Positions 12,775 to 12,793 of a stretch of 12,793 nt of DNA are shown in pieces. The position numbers and the translations under genes were made by a program. Numbering within the stretch: the first letter of the stretch is position 1; each line of letters begins with the position of its first letter. The stretch lies in contig DATECU010000305.1 of the NCBI GenBank assembly GCA_035286745.1, positions 1 to 12,793 of the forward strand. The letters are read 5' to 3'. The notes beneath the pieces are model-generated. The model made no database searches and had not been told where the DNA came from. It saw only the letters and a program-made list of their open reading frames with translations. The DNA is from DATECU01 sp035286745 (GTDB lineage: Bacteria; Acidobacteriota; Vicinamibacteria; Fen-336).

Positions 12775-12793
12775 GTGGCGCGTCTTTGCGCGG
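12775..12793 (+). CDS. start of probable DUF5615 PIN-like toxin, truncated by window edge
   Basis: GTG 12775, 3 nt after the DUF433 stop, opens a frame reading M-A-R-L-C-A before the window ends. DUF5615 proteins partnered with DUF433 commonly begin MAR(L/F)-x-A followed by DE, so both position and residues fit. Only six codons are visible and no catalytic residue is seen; the call depends on the neighbour. Confidence 0.45.

Overview
The window is a G+C-rich (roughly two-thirds by eye), densely coding bacterial segment. It most resembles Acidobacteriota, perhaps a Thermoanaerobaculia-like lineage. The main reason is the large Oar-type TonB-dependent receptor: an exported N-terminal carboxypeptidase-regulatory-like Ig fold, then plug and barrel. 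Very G+C-rich third codon positions and genes without Shine-Dalgarno sites also fit. The assignment is inferred from gene style; no rRNA or other taxonomic marker is present.

Layout. (1) 1-1292, minus strand: membrane-anchored sulfatase-like protein whose C-terminus runs off the left edge. (2) 1293-1610: divergent intergenic region. (3) 1611-4746, plus strand: a small exported Ala/Pro-rich protein of unknown function, followed 13 nt later by a 925-residue TonB-dependent receptor, closed by a strong G+C hairpin at 4755-4785. (4) 4882-7459: a PD40/TolB-like beta-propeller lipoprotein and an exported YtcJ-type amidohydrolase, 10 nt apart. (5) 7485-10826: an aldehyde dehydrogenase, a minimal sensor histidine kinase and an OmpR-type response regulator, with gaps of 2 nt and an 8-nt overlap. 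(6) 10827-11035: non-coding, repeat-like. (7) 11036-12371: divergent moaD and moaA (molybdenum cofactor synthesis). (8) 12445 to the end: a DUF433 antitoxin-like gene and the first codons of what looks like its DUF5615 toxin partner.

How they may work together. The left part looks like cell-envelope uptake and processing: a surface receptor with a small inner-membrane partner, an envelope hydrolase or transferase, a periplasmic propeller lipoprotein and a periplasmic amidohydrolase. The ALDH-kinase-regulator cluster suggests an aldehyde- or envelope-stress-linked signalling unit, but no ligand can be read from sequence. The moa genes are housekeeping, and the DUF433/DUF5615 pair is probably an accessory toxin-antitoxin module.

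No clearly new multi-gene system was found. The most notable points are the sulfatase-fold protein with Thr where the formylglycine precursor should be, a recurrent TAnnnT-8/9 nt-ATG start arrangement suggesting leaderless transcripts, the uncharacterised small protein coupled to the receptor, and the ALDH joined to a two-component system.
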